Shown: positions 10,236-20,585, counted from the stretch's first letter. The stretch is DNA of 38,212 bases from Cristatella mucedo (GCA_009760855.2 WPIO01000484.1:1-38212), one strand, 5' to 3'. Notes: generated from the letters alone by a model not told the origin. Numbers and translations are program-made.

Positions 10236-12267
10236 ATTGCAGTCTGTTAAAACGAGTAAGTATTTGAGAGAGTACGGATATATCTAATGTAGCTCAGGAC
10301 CGGTTTAAGCTCGGAGGGCATAATTCAAAGCGACTAATAAAAAATACCATAAAAATGGAAGCTCTAGCAAAGAAAAGTTGTCTCTAAGGGTTAGTGTACG
10401 TGGTGGTTCAATATTTTTACTTCCTAATTTAAAGAAACTGCATGCCCGTAACTTTTATTTGTCAACCTCGGCGACTACTTTATAGGTCCGTATTCATCAT
10501 TGCACTAATAGCATATGACAACTTTGAGAGTGAAATTGTTAGGCAACTGACGAGCTCTCTGGAGGTGACGCCTGAATTATTTTAATTTCCTTTTAAAGGC
10601 TCGCTTCACGGGAATAATACAATTTTTAAGACTAACTGGTACTAAACAAGGCTAAGAGATGAATACTATATTGTATCCTCCTGTCTGTTAAAATTTCAGT
10701 CTATTGCGAAACAGCAAATATAGCGTAAATTCACTTTAGAGTAGCTACTCGTCTAACTCACAGGTTCTAATTATGATGCCGTTCTTCTCTCCTACTTGTG
10801 TAGCTAACGGGTTTAGTTACCTACTTTGGCAATTAGAGCTTCAATCGTTCATCTGTGGAAAACTCAAAATGCAATGCCAAAAAAGAAGAGCTTAGCACAG
10901 TGTTAGCCCTGGCAATGCAGATTATTAGCTAATAGTAACAAGCTGCTCATAGTGACCCTATTACCTATGCTTAATAAATGATATTGAAGTCAAATTACAA
11001 GTTGAGATGCGGCTTGGGAAAATTATTGCAACATATAACTGTAGTAATGTACAACATGTAACTAATGGATAGTGCCACTTGGTGGCCATGTGTCAATTAC
11101 TATCAGGTTCTTTCAGGAGTAGCATTCATGGATGTGCCCTGTACTTTATTAGGAGTGCCTCTAAAAATTAGTATGCATACGCCGCGTTGCTAAACATACT
11201 TGGTTTGACAAGACACAGCTTAATTGGCTTGCTATGATATACAAAAAATCCAGGCTCATGCAAGTACTGTTGTGGTCTGGAATTTAATTCCGCAAATCAA
11301 AGAAGTAATTGTACAAAATTTGAGTGGTAAATATTTCTGAAAGAAAACCTAGGTATCCTGCTAAAGCAAAGTAGTGAGCTGTTGTAGAGGTTTGTCTTTC
11401 AATAAAGTTACGTTTTATTGAATGCTTTTTGTCTCAGGCTTCACGTTGCCGTAAGTAGATTGCTTTTATTGGATTTGGCGAATTCTCATGTAAAAACTAC
11501 CGGAGGTTATATAAATATCACTTCAGTATAAAACATTCAAATAATGTTTTGGGTTTATATGATTCTGCTCACACGCCTTCTTTACCAACGGATTGTAATC
11601 ATGCACGAAAAGTTATAGCTCATTACTCGGAGAATTTCAAACGATGATTTCAAAATGACATGTGTATTACTACACGTATTTAGTCAGTACTTGATTGGCA
11701 AATAGAATTATCTAGAAGACCTCAGTGACAGTTTTCAAGCGTCTCACTAAACCTACATTCGCCAAGAAAAAGTATTGACACTGCAACAGCAGTCATTCCT
11801 AACTCAAATAAAACCTTCAACTCTTACAAACTGTTTATGTATAGTCTAATATATACATATTTATTTTTATATAATGGACTATAAATAGAAACTTCTTAAT
11901 AATTGACATTTTCATATAGGGCAATGTTTCATACTAGTAGTGTAACTGTGATTTGACCGTGGCAAGAATAGTCATTTTGGCAAACGTTATGTTCCTCTGC
12001 TAGTTATGGATATAACCTGGAGTCAGTTTTGATCGGAACTGACCCATATCTCCTTTAATATATATTCATTAGATACATATAAAACGAGTTCGTATCCTTT
12101 TAAAAATCATATTATTATCGGCTGCATCACATTTTAGCCTAAGGTTGAAGTTGTACTAAACCTAGTGCAGATGCATTATTTTGTTCTTTGGCTGTGATGG
12201 CTTACACGGAAGTTCCAAATTAGAATTGCTGTTTATCAAAGAAGCAATTTGAGTACTAAATTATGCT
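10236..12267. other. AT-rich intergenic DNA, no recognisable feature
   Basis: About 2 kb without a reading frame above chance, without simple arrays of note and without a partner elsewhere in the window that I could find. It may be unique sequence, or a repeat whose other copies lie outside. Confidence 0.5.
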
Positions 12268-12350
12268 CACCGAAAGCCACTTAGGCTGTGAGTGCGCTAT
12301 ACAAAACTCTCCTGCGTAACACCCACATGGTCTTTATGACTTTGTGGAGT
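12268..12350 (+). mobile_element. 3' tail of a second LINE family
   Basis: The segment from CCGAAAGCCACTTAGG to CTTTATGACTTTGTGG is nearly identical to the last 78 bases of the window (38135-38212), differing at about two positions in 77. It includes GAGTGCGCTATACAAAAC, a typical LINE 3'-end motif. At 38 kb this tail follows a LINE C-terminal coding region, which identifies it. It is the most conserved repeat pair in the window, so probably a recent insertion. Confidence 0.7.
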
Positions 12351-12359
12351 TACAGGCGA

Positions 12360-12491
12360 AGATACATTACATTTATTAGTATAGAGCACATTTTGTACGC
12401 AGGAATTTAGGAAACACGTGCAAGGCGATCGAAGTCTCAACAATATGGAAGCAATGGTAATGATGGAAATTATCCTTCTTTTAGCTTTCAA
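12360..12491 (-). pseudogene. Possible signal-peptide exon, truncated
   Basis: The minus strand reads a start codon, a basic start (MKAKRR), a hydrophobic run (IISIITIASILL) and then a Cys-containing segment ending CVQNVLYTNKC, before running into the LINE tail at 12350. The DNA resembles the minus-strand sequence at about 19490-19610, where the parallel residues are FCVRNVLFAKY. Both look like the secreted N-terminus of one gene family. Here the rest is replaced by the LINE tail. Tentative: it rests on a single diverged similarity within the window. Confidence 0.3.
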
Positions 12492-13104
12492 CTAAAAAAT
12501 ATGGGAATTCTTCACAATAATCACATAATATGCAGCTTATCGAACTGCAAGAAACTTCTGGTACTGCGAAAGTGGAAATAGGAAGTGATATTGTGGTAAT
12601 AATCTAGAGCTGGTTAGCATCCGACCACTGCTCCAGGGGGCACGTAATATTAAAAATAATAACCCATTTGCATAATGCCCATGGAGAACTGAATTTCTTT
12701 GTAGAAACTTTTACAGATGCTGCATAGAAGGCATAACTAAAGGTTTGGTGATAAAATGGGTGTAGTTGATGACCATTAGAGCGTCCAGCGAAGTTTACTG
12801 CTGCTGATCTGTTACACCAAAAACATTATACACGCCCTGATTTATGGGGTCTTACTGCCATTGTCTTATAGGCGCTTCTTAAGTAAATACCGAATAAAAT
12901 GCTTTTAGAAAAGATGCAATTCTACATTGAAGACGAAATTAAAAAGCCAGCACATTTATTCTTGCAATCTTCCTTCCAGGCTACCATGACCGTATACGTA
13001 TAAGGTCTTTAGCATCACATCCGCGAGAGTCAAGTTTCCAATAAACAAAGGCTTGTCCTAACTATCGGCGTTGTAATCAATATATTTCTGCCATAGAGTT
13101 AGGA

Positions 13105-13400
13105 TCGTTTGAAAAAGTTCTTGGTAATATTAATAATAATTCACTGGATAAAGCGACCGCAAATAACTTAATCTCTTTCTAGGCGCTTTACATATGCTGC
13201 AAAGGAAACACGATCGCAAATAGCTAGCTGATTTAACAGCTTCTTTTTGTACAGCGACAGAAGAGTCTTTACGATTATCACCACCGCTTGCAGTGGAGAT
13301 AAAGGAACGCCCACCACAATATTCGATCCCACGACCTCGGGGCCGAGGTCGTGAAAAGCAACCGCCTTACCTAGTGAGCCATTACGACTCACCGATGGTC
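13105..13400 (-). mobile_element. tRNA-derived SINE with LINE-shared 3' tail
   Basis: Read on the minus strand: an A-box-like TGGCTCACTAGG, the tRNA-like core with CACGACCTCG and its complement, a degenerate B box (GGGATCGAATATT), the SINE body ending AAGACTCTTCTGTCGCTG, a CAGCTAGC linker, then GATCGTGTTTCCTTTGCAGC and the terminal hairpin with AAAGCGCC, closing in an AATAATATTAATA tail. The last part, from GATCGTGTTT on, is shared with the L2-type LINE of this window. This is the classical SINE/LINE pair, in which the SINE borrows the tail that the LINE reverse transcriptase recognises. It would be transcribed by RNA polymerase III. It sits next to, or within, the 3' end of the LINE copy that follows. 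Confidence 0.75.
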
Positions 13401-13414
13401 AGTGGTATAAGGCT

Positions 13415-14100
13415 TGATAAACACTATTAATAACATGGTTAGGGGTGACATGCACAGGGCTAGCAGGCCACTGTGGTTTGAGGCAGCATGCAGCAGTGTC
13501 AGCTCGCAAAGCATATAAAGGACGAATCATATGGAACCACTAAATGCTGTCACAAATAGATGCGTTTTCAATTTCTCTTTAAATGCAATTAAGTCAGGGG
13601 ATGTCCTGGGGCAAGTAGGGAGGGAGATCCTGGCATTGGGAGCACACGAACTAAATGCACGATCTCCACAGGATTTGAGGTTTGTGCGAAGAATAGCTAA
13701 ACTGCTAGATTCTGAAAAGCATGCGGTACGATGCTTAGCCTAGTGATGGAGTACATCTGATAGGTAGGCTGCATTCAAAGAATGAAGCGACCTAAAAGTG
13801 AGCGACAACACCTAGAAGTCAATCCGTTGCTTGACTGGCAGCCAGTGCAGGTCGGCAGGAAATGGTGTGATGCGGCAACGGCGACGGTCACGACAGACGA
13901 GCCTAGCTGAAGAGTTTAGCACCGGCTGTAAGCGTCTGCTTGAACGTGCCGGTAGGCCAGCAAGCAGTGAGTTACAGAAGTCGCGACGGGATGTCATAAA
14001 GGCATGGACCAACTTGGATGAAGTATCCCTACTTAAACAAGCCCGAGTTTTAGTATTGTTATGTAGCTAAAAGTAGGCAGACTTGATTGTGGAGCTGATG
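13415..14100 (-). mobile_element. L2-clade LINE, C-terminal RT region and 3' UTR
   Basis: The best-preserved LINE protein in the window. On the minus strand (14100 to about 13540) it reads, with few breaks, TRACLSRDTSSKLVHAFMTS, RRDFCNSLLAGLP, SSRRLQPVLNSSARLVCRDR and DLHWLPVKQRIDF, then further on GDRAFSSCAPNARISLP and FKEKLKTHLFVTAF. This is the standard order of the L2/CR1-type ORF2 C-terminus ('GDRAFSVAGPRLWNSLP...FKxxLKTHLF'). At least two stops interrupt it. The 3' UTR follows (13535-13415) with the GTGACATGCACAGGG and AACATGGTTAGG blocks. The copy is 5'-truncated near 14100, as usual for LINEs, and lies inside repeat A. The endonuclease and the RT catalytic core are absent. Confidence 0.88.
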
Positions 14101-15063
14101 TTCTTCAATTGAATTCCACCTCAGCTTTAAATTAAAACCAAGACACTATGAAAAATTTGAAATTTTTGCCGAGACTTTATTCAACACCAAAATACAATGT
14201 TCAAATTACCCTGGTCCTTACGCTCGCGAAGGTCTACTTTTTCAAGAAGTTCTTTTGAAACGAAGCTACATTGCGTTCGGTGTCTTCAGTTCTTATCTTC
14301 CGTGCTAACAGCAGTCAGCTTACGTAGGAATCGGATACATTCTTGTCATCGCAGCATCTAAAGAGTACCGAAATTATCGCAACAATATCACTGTGTCGTG
14401 AAACCATGGCAATATCAGATTAAAATGACAGGATCGCATCATTAGAAGTATGCTGCGAAACGCCTGATAACTACAATACGGTACGTTGCGTCGCTTAGAC
14501 TCTCTTCATCAGTGGAAATAAAGGCATTATATTCTGTTTAGTAGGAACCGTGACATACCCCCATTTCAACCAAATCTCACGGTAAAAACCTAACAATAAT
14601 CCCACAAGTATATTCAAAGAGTCGCCTATTGACCCATTATGTTTGCCAAGCTCTGAACGATCAATAGCCAGTAAATACAAAATTCAAGCAACCTACAGCT
14701 GGAAATGTTAGAGAAATCTTAAATCAATCATAAACCTGGTTCAATACGAGCTGATCTCGTATTACAAGACCAGACCGCGTTCCATCCATGTTAAGGTGTT
14801 TGGGCGAAGTATTATATTTGTACCAAACATGTACCTTTCTTTCATTACAATAGGGAGCAACAGATATTGTGCATCAGCACTAACCGTTCTTTTGAAATAC
14901 TAAGGCTGCATTTGACTAGAAAGTCATATCAATTCAATTCTGGTCTGGAATTCTCAATAGAGTATTCAAGTTTAATGTGAAACCCGTGTTGACGGTTCAT
15001 AGCTGATTCTCTTATTTAGGCAAGTGTCTCAATTAACAACTAAGGCAGTATATAAACTAAGGC

Positions 15064-15126
15064 GCCAAGGAAGAGATTGAGTTCTCTGAGGGCGCTTTAT
15101 CAAGTGCATTATTATTATTACTATTA
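15064..15126 (+). mobile_element. 63-bp LINE tail insertion with target-site duplication
   Basis: Contains only the terminal hairpin region (GAGATTGAGTTCTCTGAGGG, then CGCTTT and ATCAAGTGC) and an ATTATTATTA tail. It is flanked by TAAGGC at 15058-15063 and 15127-15132. The same place in repeat A copy b (TAAGGC at 16491) and copy c (GCCTTA at 35543) has no insertion, so both give an empty site. It is an extreme 5' truncation produced by the LINE machinery. Confidence 0.85.
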
Positions 15127-16039
15127 TAAGGCTGCTATTCGTCTATAGTTAGCCGTGTTGCCACGACTCTTCATTTAGCTCTGCTTATTAATGCAACCCG
15201 TACATCCCGAGAAATTGAATCTACGTTTTGGAACTTGAACCAAACCTTTTCCTCTTCTACGGCGAATAGCTTAAGTTCATTTCGGTAACGTCAAGTGGGC
15301 AACTTATGCATGGAGAGAATTAAAATACCTACTTACCATGTTTCGCTCAATTCCATGTACGACTAGGTATTTCTCTAAAAGATGTTACCCTGAATAGTTT
15401 GCAGATATGAGCTCAACTAGGATTACCAAGCTTATGGTATGTTGTTACTATAGTACATCCAATTCATGCTTGTCAATAGTTATCAAATGAGTAGTTTTGA
15501 TTTCGTGATAAGTGGCTAGAAAGCTTGGTTTAACAACATAAGGCCATGATCAACCATTCTTGCTGCTTGTAAGCATAGCATCTCTAAGAATAAATTTGAT
15601 TTTCTGTGTACTGTGTCACCCAAAAGATACTTTTGTCTATCACCGATCACTAAATAATTTTTCTTCACAAAGTTGGTTAGTTTTCGAAATAAGATTTTGG
15701 AAATCCCATTTATCGCCCATAAATTTAATTTTTAAGAAGATCAATTGAATCATAGATGACATAAATAACTTTTGAAATGTGTTACTCGATCACAGTATTT
15801 TGTCATCCAGGTATAGCTCGATGTCAAATCATTAGATCTGTTGACTGGTGGTTGAAGTTAGCTTTTAGTTTTATAACTGCTAGTAGCATTGTAAACGGCA
15901 ATGCATTTTCTTGTACTAGCATTACTAATTGCTACATTGAAACTTTCCTAGGTATGTGATTATCATGCTTTCCCCGCAATTGATCAAGTAAGTTTTAAAA
16001 TTCAAGCTCATCGTTCCAATTCACTTGACCTATTATTAT

Positions 16040-17410
16040 GTAGAATAATGATAATACATGAATATAGCAACCTCATTGAACTGAATCTCTTTCGAGGTAC
16101 GTTACAGATGCTTTATATAAAGCATTACCAAATGACTGGTGGTCGCTCTGTCTGATATCCTAAACCATGTTCAATGCAAGCTGATATTTTATATATCAGA
16201 GCAGACTGCTTCTCATTTATTTTATTATGATTGGGATTTGTATTGTATTTCTGCTTAACACATGAAATTGATTCATTCCAATAGATTTTAAAGGATATCG
16301 TGAATCACCACCAACCACTCGTTTGAAGTACTAGCATTACACGGAACTTGAAATCATCATTATTTAGTGTAGCTCTTAAATTCTCCATACTAGATAATTC
16401 AAATGTATTTTAAGAGTAGGTTGACATTTTATAACGGACTCTCGTATTTAGGCATGTATTTAAATCGACGGGTAAGGCTAGTACATTAACTAAGGCTGGT
16501 ACACTATCAAGCGACTATTTAGCTCTGCTTATCAAGGCAGCCCTACATCTCGAGCAATCAAACTTACGTGTGTACGATAGTATACTTAAATATATTTATA
16601 ATAAAATATTAAATATATATTAAATATATTTTACGTGACGCCACGCGAGCAACTCAGAAAGTGAGAGTAATTCAACAACTATCTTTGTTTTGCCTAATTC
16701 CTTGTACAACTAGATATTCCACTGAAACATGTTGCCTTCAAAGGTTTTGCTGATATGAGCCGCTCTAATTAACCTAATTACAGCGTTTTACTCTAGTGCT
16801 GCTAGTTATGCTATCCCATAGTTCCCCAAATTAATAGTTTTGATGGCATAATTATTGGCTAGCAAACAAGGCCTACCTATATAAGGCCACGATTAACCAT
16901 TATTGCTGCATGGGTCGCATCGCTAAGGAAAAATGGGATTCGCGTGTGCTGTGCCAACAGGAAAAGGCTTTTCTTGATCACTATTCGTCATTTGTACCTC
17001 TAAAAGGCTAGTTAGTTGTCTAGAATAATGTGGAAATATCACTGATCGCTTATTAATATCATATTTACTAAATTCATCCAAGATATTGAAGACCTAATCA
17101 ATTTTTCTTTTAGGTGATAAGTCAATCACAACATTTCGATATTCAGTTGCAGCTAAATTCAAAATAATAATTTGGTCTCTGGTGATCGAAGTTAATTTTC
17201 AGATTTATAATGGCTACTAGCAATGTAAACTGTAGTGTAATTTCAAGTACTAGAATTACTAATTGATAAATTAAACCTTTCCCGTGTGAAGCCAGCATTG
17301 CTGTTCGGTGGAAAACCTCTGCTAAAATTGTACTAGGGTATCTGATAATCAGGCTTCCCCAGGAATTGATCAAGTAATTTTTGGCCTGATCACTTAGGCC
17401 AAACAATAGT
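16040..17410 (-). repeat. Dispersed repeat family A, copy b
   Basis: Direct repeat of copy a, lying immediately after it. The tail-like end (about 16080-16140, TTGAACTGAATCTCTTTC) matches 12690-12740. The sequence then jumps to the equivalent of about 14700 and continues in register, for example GTTTGAAGTACTAGCATTAC (16323), ACTAAGGCTGGTACAC (16490), AAGGCCACGATTAACCATTATTGC (16883) and AATTGATCAAGTAA (17363). It lacks what corresponds to about 12750-14700. A short AT-rich palindromic expansion is inserted at 16585-16633. Confidence 0.75.
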
Positions 17411-17820
17411 CCAACAAAAAAATATAAATACTTATATATCTAGTGTTTGTTTAGTCAATACATTCAAGCCATCATTCAAAATTACTTAGCCTCGTACTAA
17501 TAATTAAATAATAAGATCAAGAAGGATAGTTGGGATCAGATTTGAAGGTTTAATTACTCGGTCACAATAACGCACCTAATTAACCTTTAAAATTATTACT
17601 TTATTTAAATATGCAGCAAGTCTTCTTTTTATACCTATTTTCAATATTTTTCAATGAGAGATTATCATTCTGCTATAAAATGGTATGTTGCAAGGTGCAA
17701 TGGCGTAATGCCTTTGACAATACCAGCATGACATTTCGTACTGGACTAACGAAGCAGTATTTAACATTTCTGTGCCAACGCGCACTGTTTTTGCACGCGG
17801 CAAATAGGCGAAGCAATTTG
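17411..17820. other. No recognisable feature
   Basis: AT-rich sequence between repeat A copy b and the candidate exons. It may contain a 3' untranslated part of the candidate gene, but no signal shows this. Confidence 0.4.
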
Positions 17821-17829
17821 ACTAGCAGG

Positions 17830-18314
17830 TCGTCGGCACAAGCTCAGTGGCACGTGAGAGCATCCTAAATACATCATAAGCCTCTAATTTAGCACTCTAC
17901 AAAAGAATCAGTTTAAAAGAATCTGAAATATATGATCCTATCGCATTTTTTGAGGTAAGGGTACTCTAGCATACAGTTTTTGCGCTCAAAACAAATTGTA
18001 CGTAGGTATCACTATTGCGTGCGGCTGTATTAAAGATTTCGGCTCATGCTCTCACCCACCTGCAACGGAACTCAAAGCTTCCTTTAGTTCTTCTTGCAGA
18101 ATCTCTTCTGAAGCTCCCTAAAATCAACAGATCAAAAACTATACAACGTTCACGCCATTTAATTTATTAGGTTAAAAATTTGTATTGTTCATTTGATTAA
18201 AGACGCTCTCTGACGCGTATCTCTTCTTAACGCGTCAACTATTTATTACGCTACCTGCGTGTATGCCACCAGCGCCAGAATGGTGGAAAGGACTAAAACC
18301 AGGAGCCACTTCAT
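17830..18314 (-). CDS. Candidate small secreted-protein gene (partial exon model)
   Basis: Minus-strand model made by eye. Exon 1 (18314-18255) starts with ATG and encodes 20 residues beginning MKWLLVLVL, a textbook signal peptide, ending at CAG|GTAG. Exon 2 (18117-18060) follows TTTTAG and encodes GASEEILQEELKEALSSVA, an acidic amphipathic helix, ending at GCAG|GTGGGTGAG. The phase joining exons 1 and 2 is consistent and the intron is 137 bp. A possible exon 3 uses an AG near 17882 and reads EAYDVFRMLSRATELVPTTC before a stop near 17830. No family is recognised. Signal peptide followed by an acidic helical segment is common in secreted peptides and lectin-like proteins. The donor of exon 1 is weak and the third exon is doubtful. 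In another frame, 18450-18235 is open for 71 codons. It could be a pseudogene. Confidence 0.35.
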
Positions 18315-19079
18315 GGCCGATGTTTTTGAAGGTGTCGTAATCTGAAGAAAACGTCGCACCAGACTTTTTTTTGACAAGAGCATGTCGAATATTTAACGAA
18401 AAAACTGGAACAGCTGGAGTGACACCTTCAGAAGACTCGTTAGTACCCATCGAACATGTTAAATCTGCCAGGCAAAATCTCCAGCAGGCTTTCCTGTGAC
18501 ATTGTCAAACTCAACCCTCACAGTATTAGCTCAGTTATCACAAGCTAATCGAACGTACAGGCTGAGCGACGCCATTGGTAGTCTATTTAGTGTGAATATG
18601 CAGCTGAAATGTCGGAGACCCCAAATACAACGAACATTGCTAGTGATATGTATATACCACTAGCGTAACAATAGTTCTACAAATAAATAACCAGGTTAAG
18701 TACCAAATTGAGAAAATATGGTGACATATCTATTATTCTAGGTATGTACCTTAAGCATAGAAAATCAATTTCTTAGGTCTCTGTGTGTGATGCAAAGGTA
18801 ATTATCCGAATTGGGTATTAGTAACAAAACATCTTACCAAGAACATTTGATGAAAATCTAATAAATACAGTCGGGACTTGCAGAGCAGTAGGTTTGCTAA
18901 GACCCATTCAACCGAAAGAGCGAAGTACAATCTCCGTACATATTATTCAATGCGGTCAGAATTCAGTCCGCGCAAGAGTGGCTAGCAAAACTAAATACTG
19001 CAAATCTAGCTGATTGACTGATTTCAAGATTCTCGCTGGACCTCGATGCATCAATGCAAAAGCATAGACATTCGGACAG
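18315..19079. other. Upstream of candidate exons, mostly unassigned
   Basis: The minus strand at about 18550-18475 has an open stretch containing VRVEFDNVTGKPAGDF. After a break it is followed by the open frame that overlaps exon 1 of the candidate gene. This could be another exon of a secreted or cell-surface protein, but I cannot place it in a family. The rest (18600-19079) shows nothing. Confidence 0.25.
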
Positions 19080-19660
19080 CAATTATTCTTACCTCAATTA
19101 AGAACAACTGTTTTATGAAGCTGTCATGAGAAAGGTGAACTTATAGTAATATAGGGCTGTGGTCCCGCATTTTTTAACAATGGTGATTTCATAATTACCA
19201 GAATTGTCCGTTTGGCAAGCTCTCAGCTGATGTATTAGTGACGGATTTGTCCTGGAGGCAGTGTTAACGGTAAATGACAAATCATTCCTGAAAAAAGCCA
19301 TTTGGCCTGTATCAAAATAAGTGGATATAATCTTAAAGTCTGAATACTTACGACTTTTATAATGTGATAGAGTGAGGTAGAGATTTCAAAAAGCTGCTGC
19401 TAGGTGAACCATCTGTCGTGTAACGTGATGGTTTGTCTGGCTGTCCAAATTTTAAATTGCTCTCGTTTAATCTAACGTCCTTACGAATATATTTAGCAAA
19501 GAGCACATTTCGCACGCAGAAATTATTTGGACCGGTGCAAGTCTATTCAAGTCAATCTAGTATGACCGCATTGATAACAATTACTAATATACTCTTTCCA
19601 GCAGTTAGTTCCAGAAACCGAGTTTTTCTTCTGGTGTCACGAAGTGGGCCTTGTTAAATA
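19080..19660 (-). pseudogene. Possible two-exon fragment of a secreted, Ig-like protein
   Basis: Minus strand. The first piece (about 19660-19354) has a hydrophobic run (SILVIVINAVIL), two stops, then FCVRNVLFAKYIRK and further open sequence, ending at a strong splice donor (GTC|GTAAGTATT, about 19353-19345). A 45-bp gap ending ATACAG (about 19309) leads into the second piece (19308-19113). There the frame reads FRNDLSFTVNT and later RACQTDNSGNYEITI, which resembles the C...D-SGxY pattern of an immunoglobulin-like fold, and stops at 19113. A second donor-like GAG|GTAAGA follows near 19095. The first piece resembles DNA at 12370-12491 and, weakly, 24400-24500. The stops and a required frame change point to a pseudogene. 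The Ig reading is tentative. Confidence 0.3.
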
Positions 19661-19700
19661 GCGATAGGAAGCTTCTTTGCCCAGTCGGAACTGAACAATG

Positions 19701-19886
19701 CAGCGCTTCTCAACTTGTGGGTCACGACCCCTTTTGGGGACCAAACAACATTTTCACAGGGGTTGCCTGAGACCATCGGAAAACACGCATTTCCACATTT
19801 GGCTCGCAATAAATTTATGGTTGGAGGTCACTACAACATGAGGAATTGTTGAAGGGTCGAGACATTTGGTAGGTTGAGAACCACTG
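19701..19886 (-). mobile_element. SPIN/OposCharlie-type hAT element, short (186 bp)
   Basis: The ends are CAGCGCTTCTCAACTTGTGG and, at the other side, GGTTGAGAACCACTG, inverted repeats of the same hAT group as 5099-5419. Read on the minus strand, the internal landmarks are TTGTAGTGACCTCCAACCAT, TTTTCCGATGGTCTCAGGC and CCCTGTGAAAATG. It has no coding capacity. The right flank is ATCTAGAA, a good hAT target, but the left flank GAACAATG does not match it, so no duplication is visible. It differs from the element at 5.1 kb both in length and in the middle, so it is a separate subfamily or a deletion derivative. Confidence 0.82.
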
Positions 19887-19984
19887 ATCTAGAAGATTTC
19901 TTGGTTAGTAAGATACCTATTACGAGCAAGTGCGAGTCATAGTTTTAAGTCCGTCGAGCGTAATATGAAAAAAGGATGTACAGC

Positions 19985-20180
19985 CTTAGATATATATATA
20001 CTTAGTAAACTAATTATAAATACTAAGTAATACTTAATTAGTTAATATTGATTACGATTAATAGTAATAGTAATAGTAATAGTAACGTTAGTGTTATTAT
20101 TAATATTAACACAATTAGTATTAATATTAATTAACTAATTGTAATGCTTAATACTAATTATTATAATTAGTATACTGTAG
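19985..20180. repeat. AT-rich region with imperfect inverted repeats and (TAATAG)n
   Basis: About 195 bases made almost only of TTAATA/TTAGTA-like words. The left half (TAAACTAATTATAAATACTA) and the right half (TACTAATTATTATAATTAGT) are imperfect inverted repeats. A short TAGTAA array (about 20060-20085) sits between them. It could extrude a cruciform. No genes. Confidence 0.75.
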
Positions 20181-20283
20181 TTCGTATGTACGTATGTATG
20201 TATGTATTGTATGCCGGCTCCTGACTTGTGACCGTAAGGTCAAGGGAGCGTGTAGTTCGTATGTATGTATCGTATGCAGGCTC
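20177..20283 (+). repeat. Two-copy tandem repeat with (GTAT)n core
   Basis: GTAGTTCGTATGTACGTATG ... TGTATGCCGGCTCCTGA is followed about 75 bases later by GTAGTTCGTATGTATGTATC ... GTATGCAGGCTCCTCTGA. Each unit contains a short GTAT array. Confidence 0.7.
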
Positions 20284-20289
20284 CTCTGA

Positions 20290-20585
20290 TAAGCTACTGG
20301 TGAGCTGTTAGAAGCACCACCGAGAGGGGCCGGTGCACAGCTGTGGTCCGCCTGTGATGTGGTATGGACGCAGGCCGGTAACCAGCTGGTGGCCAGATGG
20401 TGGATTCACCATCAGGGTCGGCCGGTGCACAGTTGTGGTCGATGAGTCATCAGAGTCGACCAGGGGAGGCGAGTTGTGTGAGGGCAGGGCTAAGGGAAGC
20501 CGTGCGCTCTTGGGCTCCCGGTGTTGGGAATAAGCTGTCGGTGTTGGGCATCGGCTGGCTCTCTGCTGTGCAACCAAACTACATA
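20290..20585 (+). repeat. GC-rich dispersed repeat family D, copy 1
   Basis: GC-rich block in AT-rich surroundings, matched by an inverted copy at 27955-28320. Shared landmarks are GTGAGCTGTTAGAAGCA, GGTGGATTCACCATCAGGGT, CGGCCGGTGCACAGTTGTGG and GCATCGGCTGGCTCTCTGC. Within the unit, GGCCGGTGCACAG(C/T)TGTGGTC occurs twice (about 20328 and 20420). Frames stay open on both strands because of composition, but they are not conserved between copies. Confidence 0.78.

Larger units (their letters stand above)
12620..16010 (-). repeat. Dispersed repeat family A, copy a (with nested insertions)
   Basis: Outer parts match 36990-35150 in inverted orientation along the full unit. For example, AATAATAACCCATTTGCATAA (12653) pairs with the complement at about 36970, GAAGCTACATTGCGTTCGGTG (14261) with about 36345, CACAAGTATATTCAAAGAG (14604) with about 35990, and GGTTTGGTTCAAGT-type sequence with about 15230. 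The second half (about 14700-16010) also matches 16140-17410 in direct orientation. The unit ends at 12620-12720 in a LINE-type terminal hairpin, suggesting a retroposed element read on the minus strand. Sequence absent from copy c marks later insertions at 13105-14100 and 15064-15126. No coding frame survives. Confidence 0.8.

Noticed and set aside
13831-14070. 79-codon plus-strand frame
   Set aside because: It is antisense to the LINE RT C-terminus, whose minus-strand protein matches a known family.
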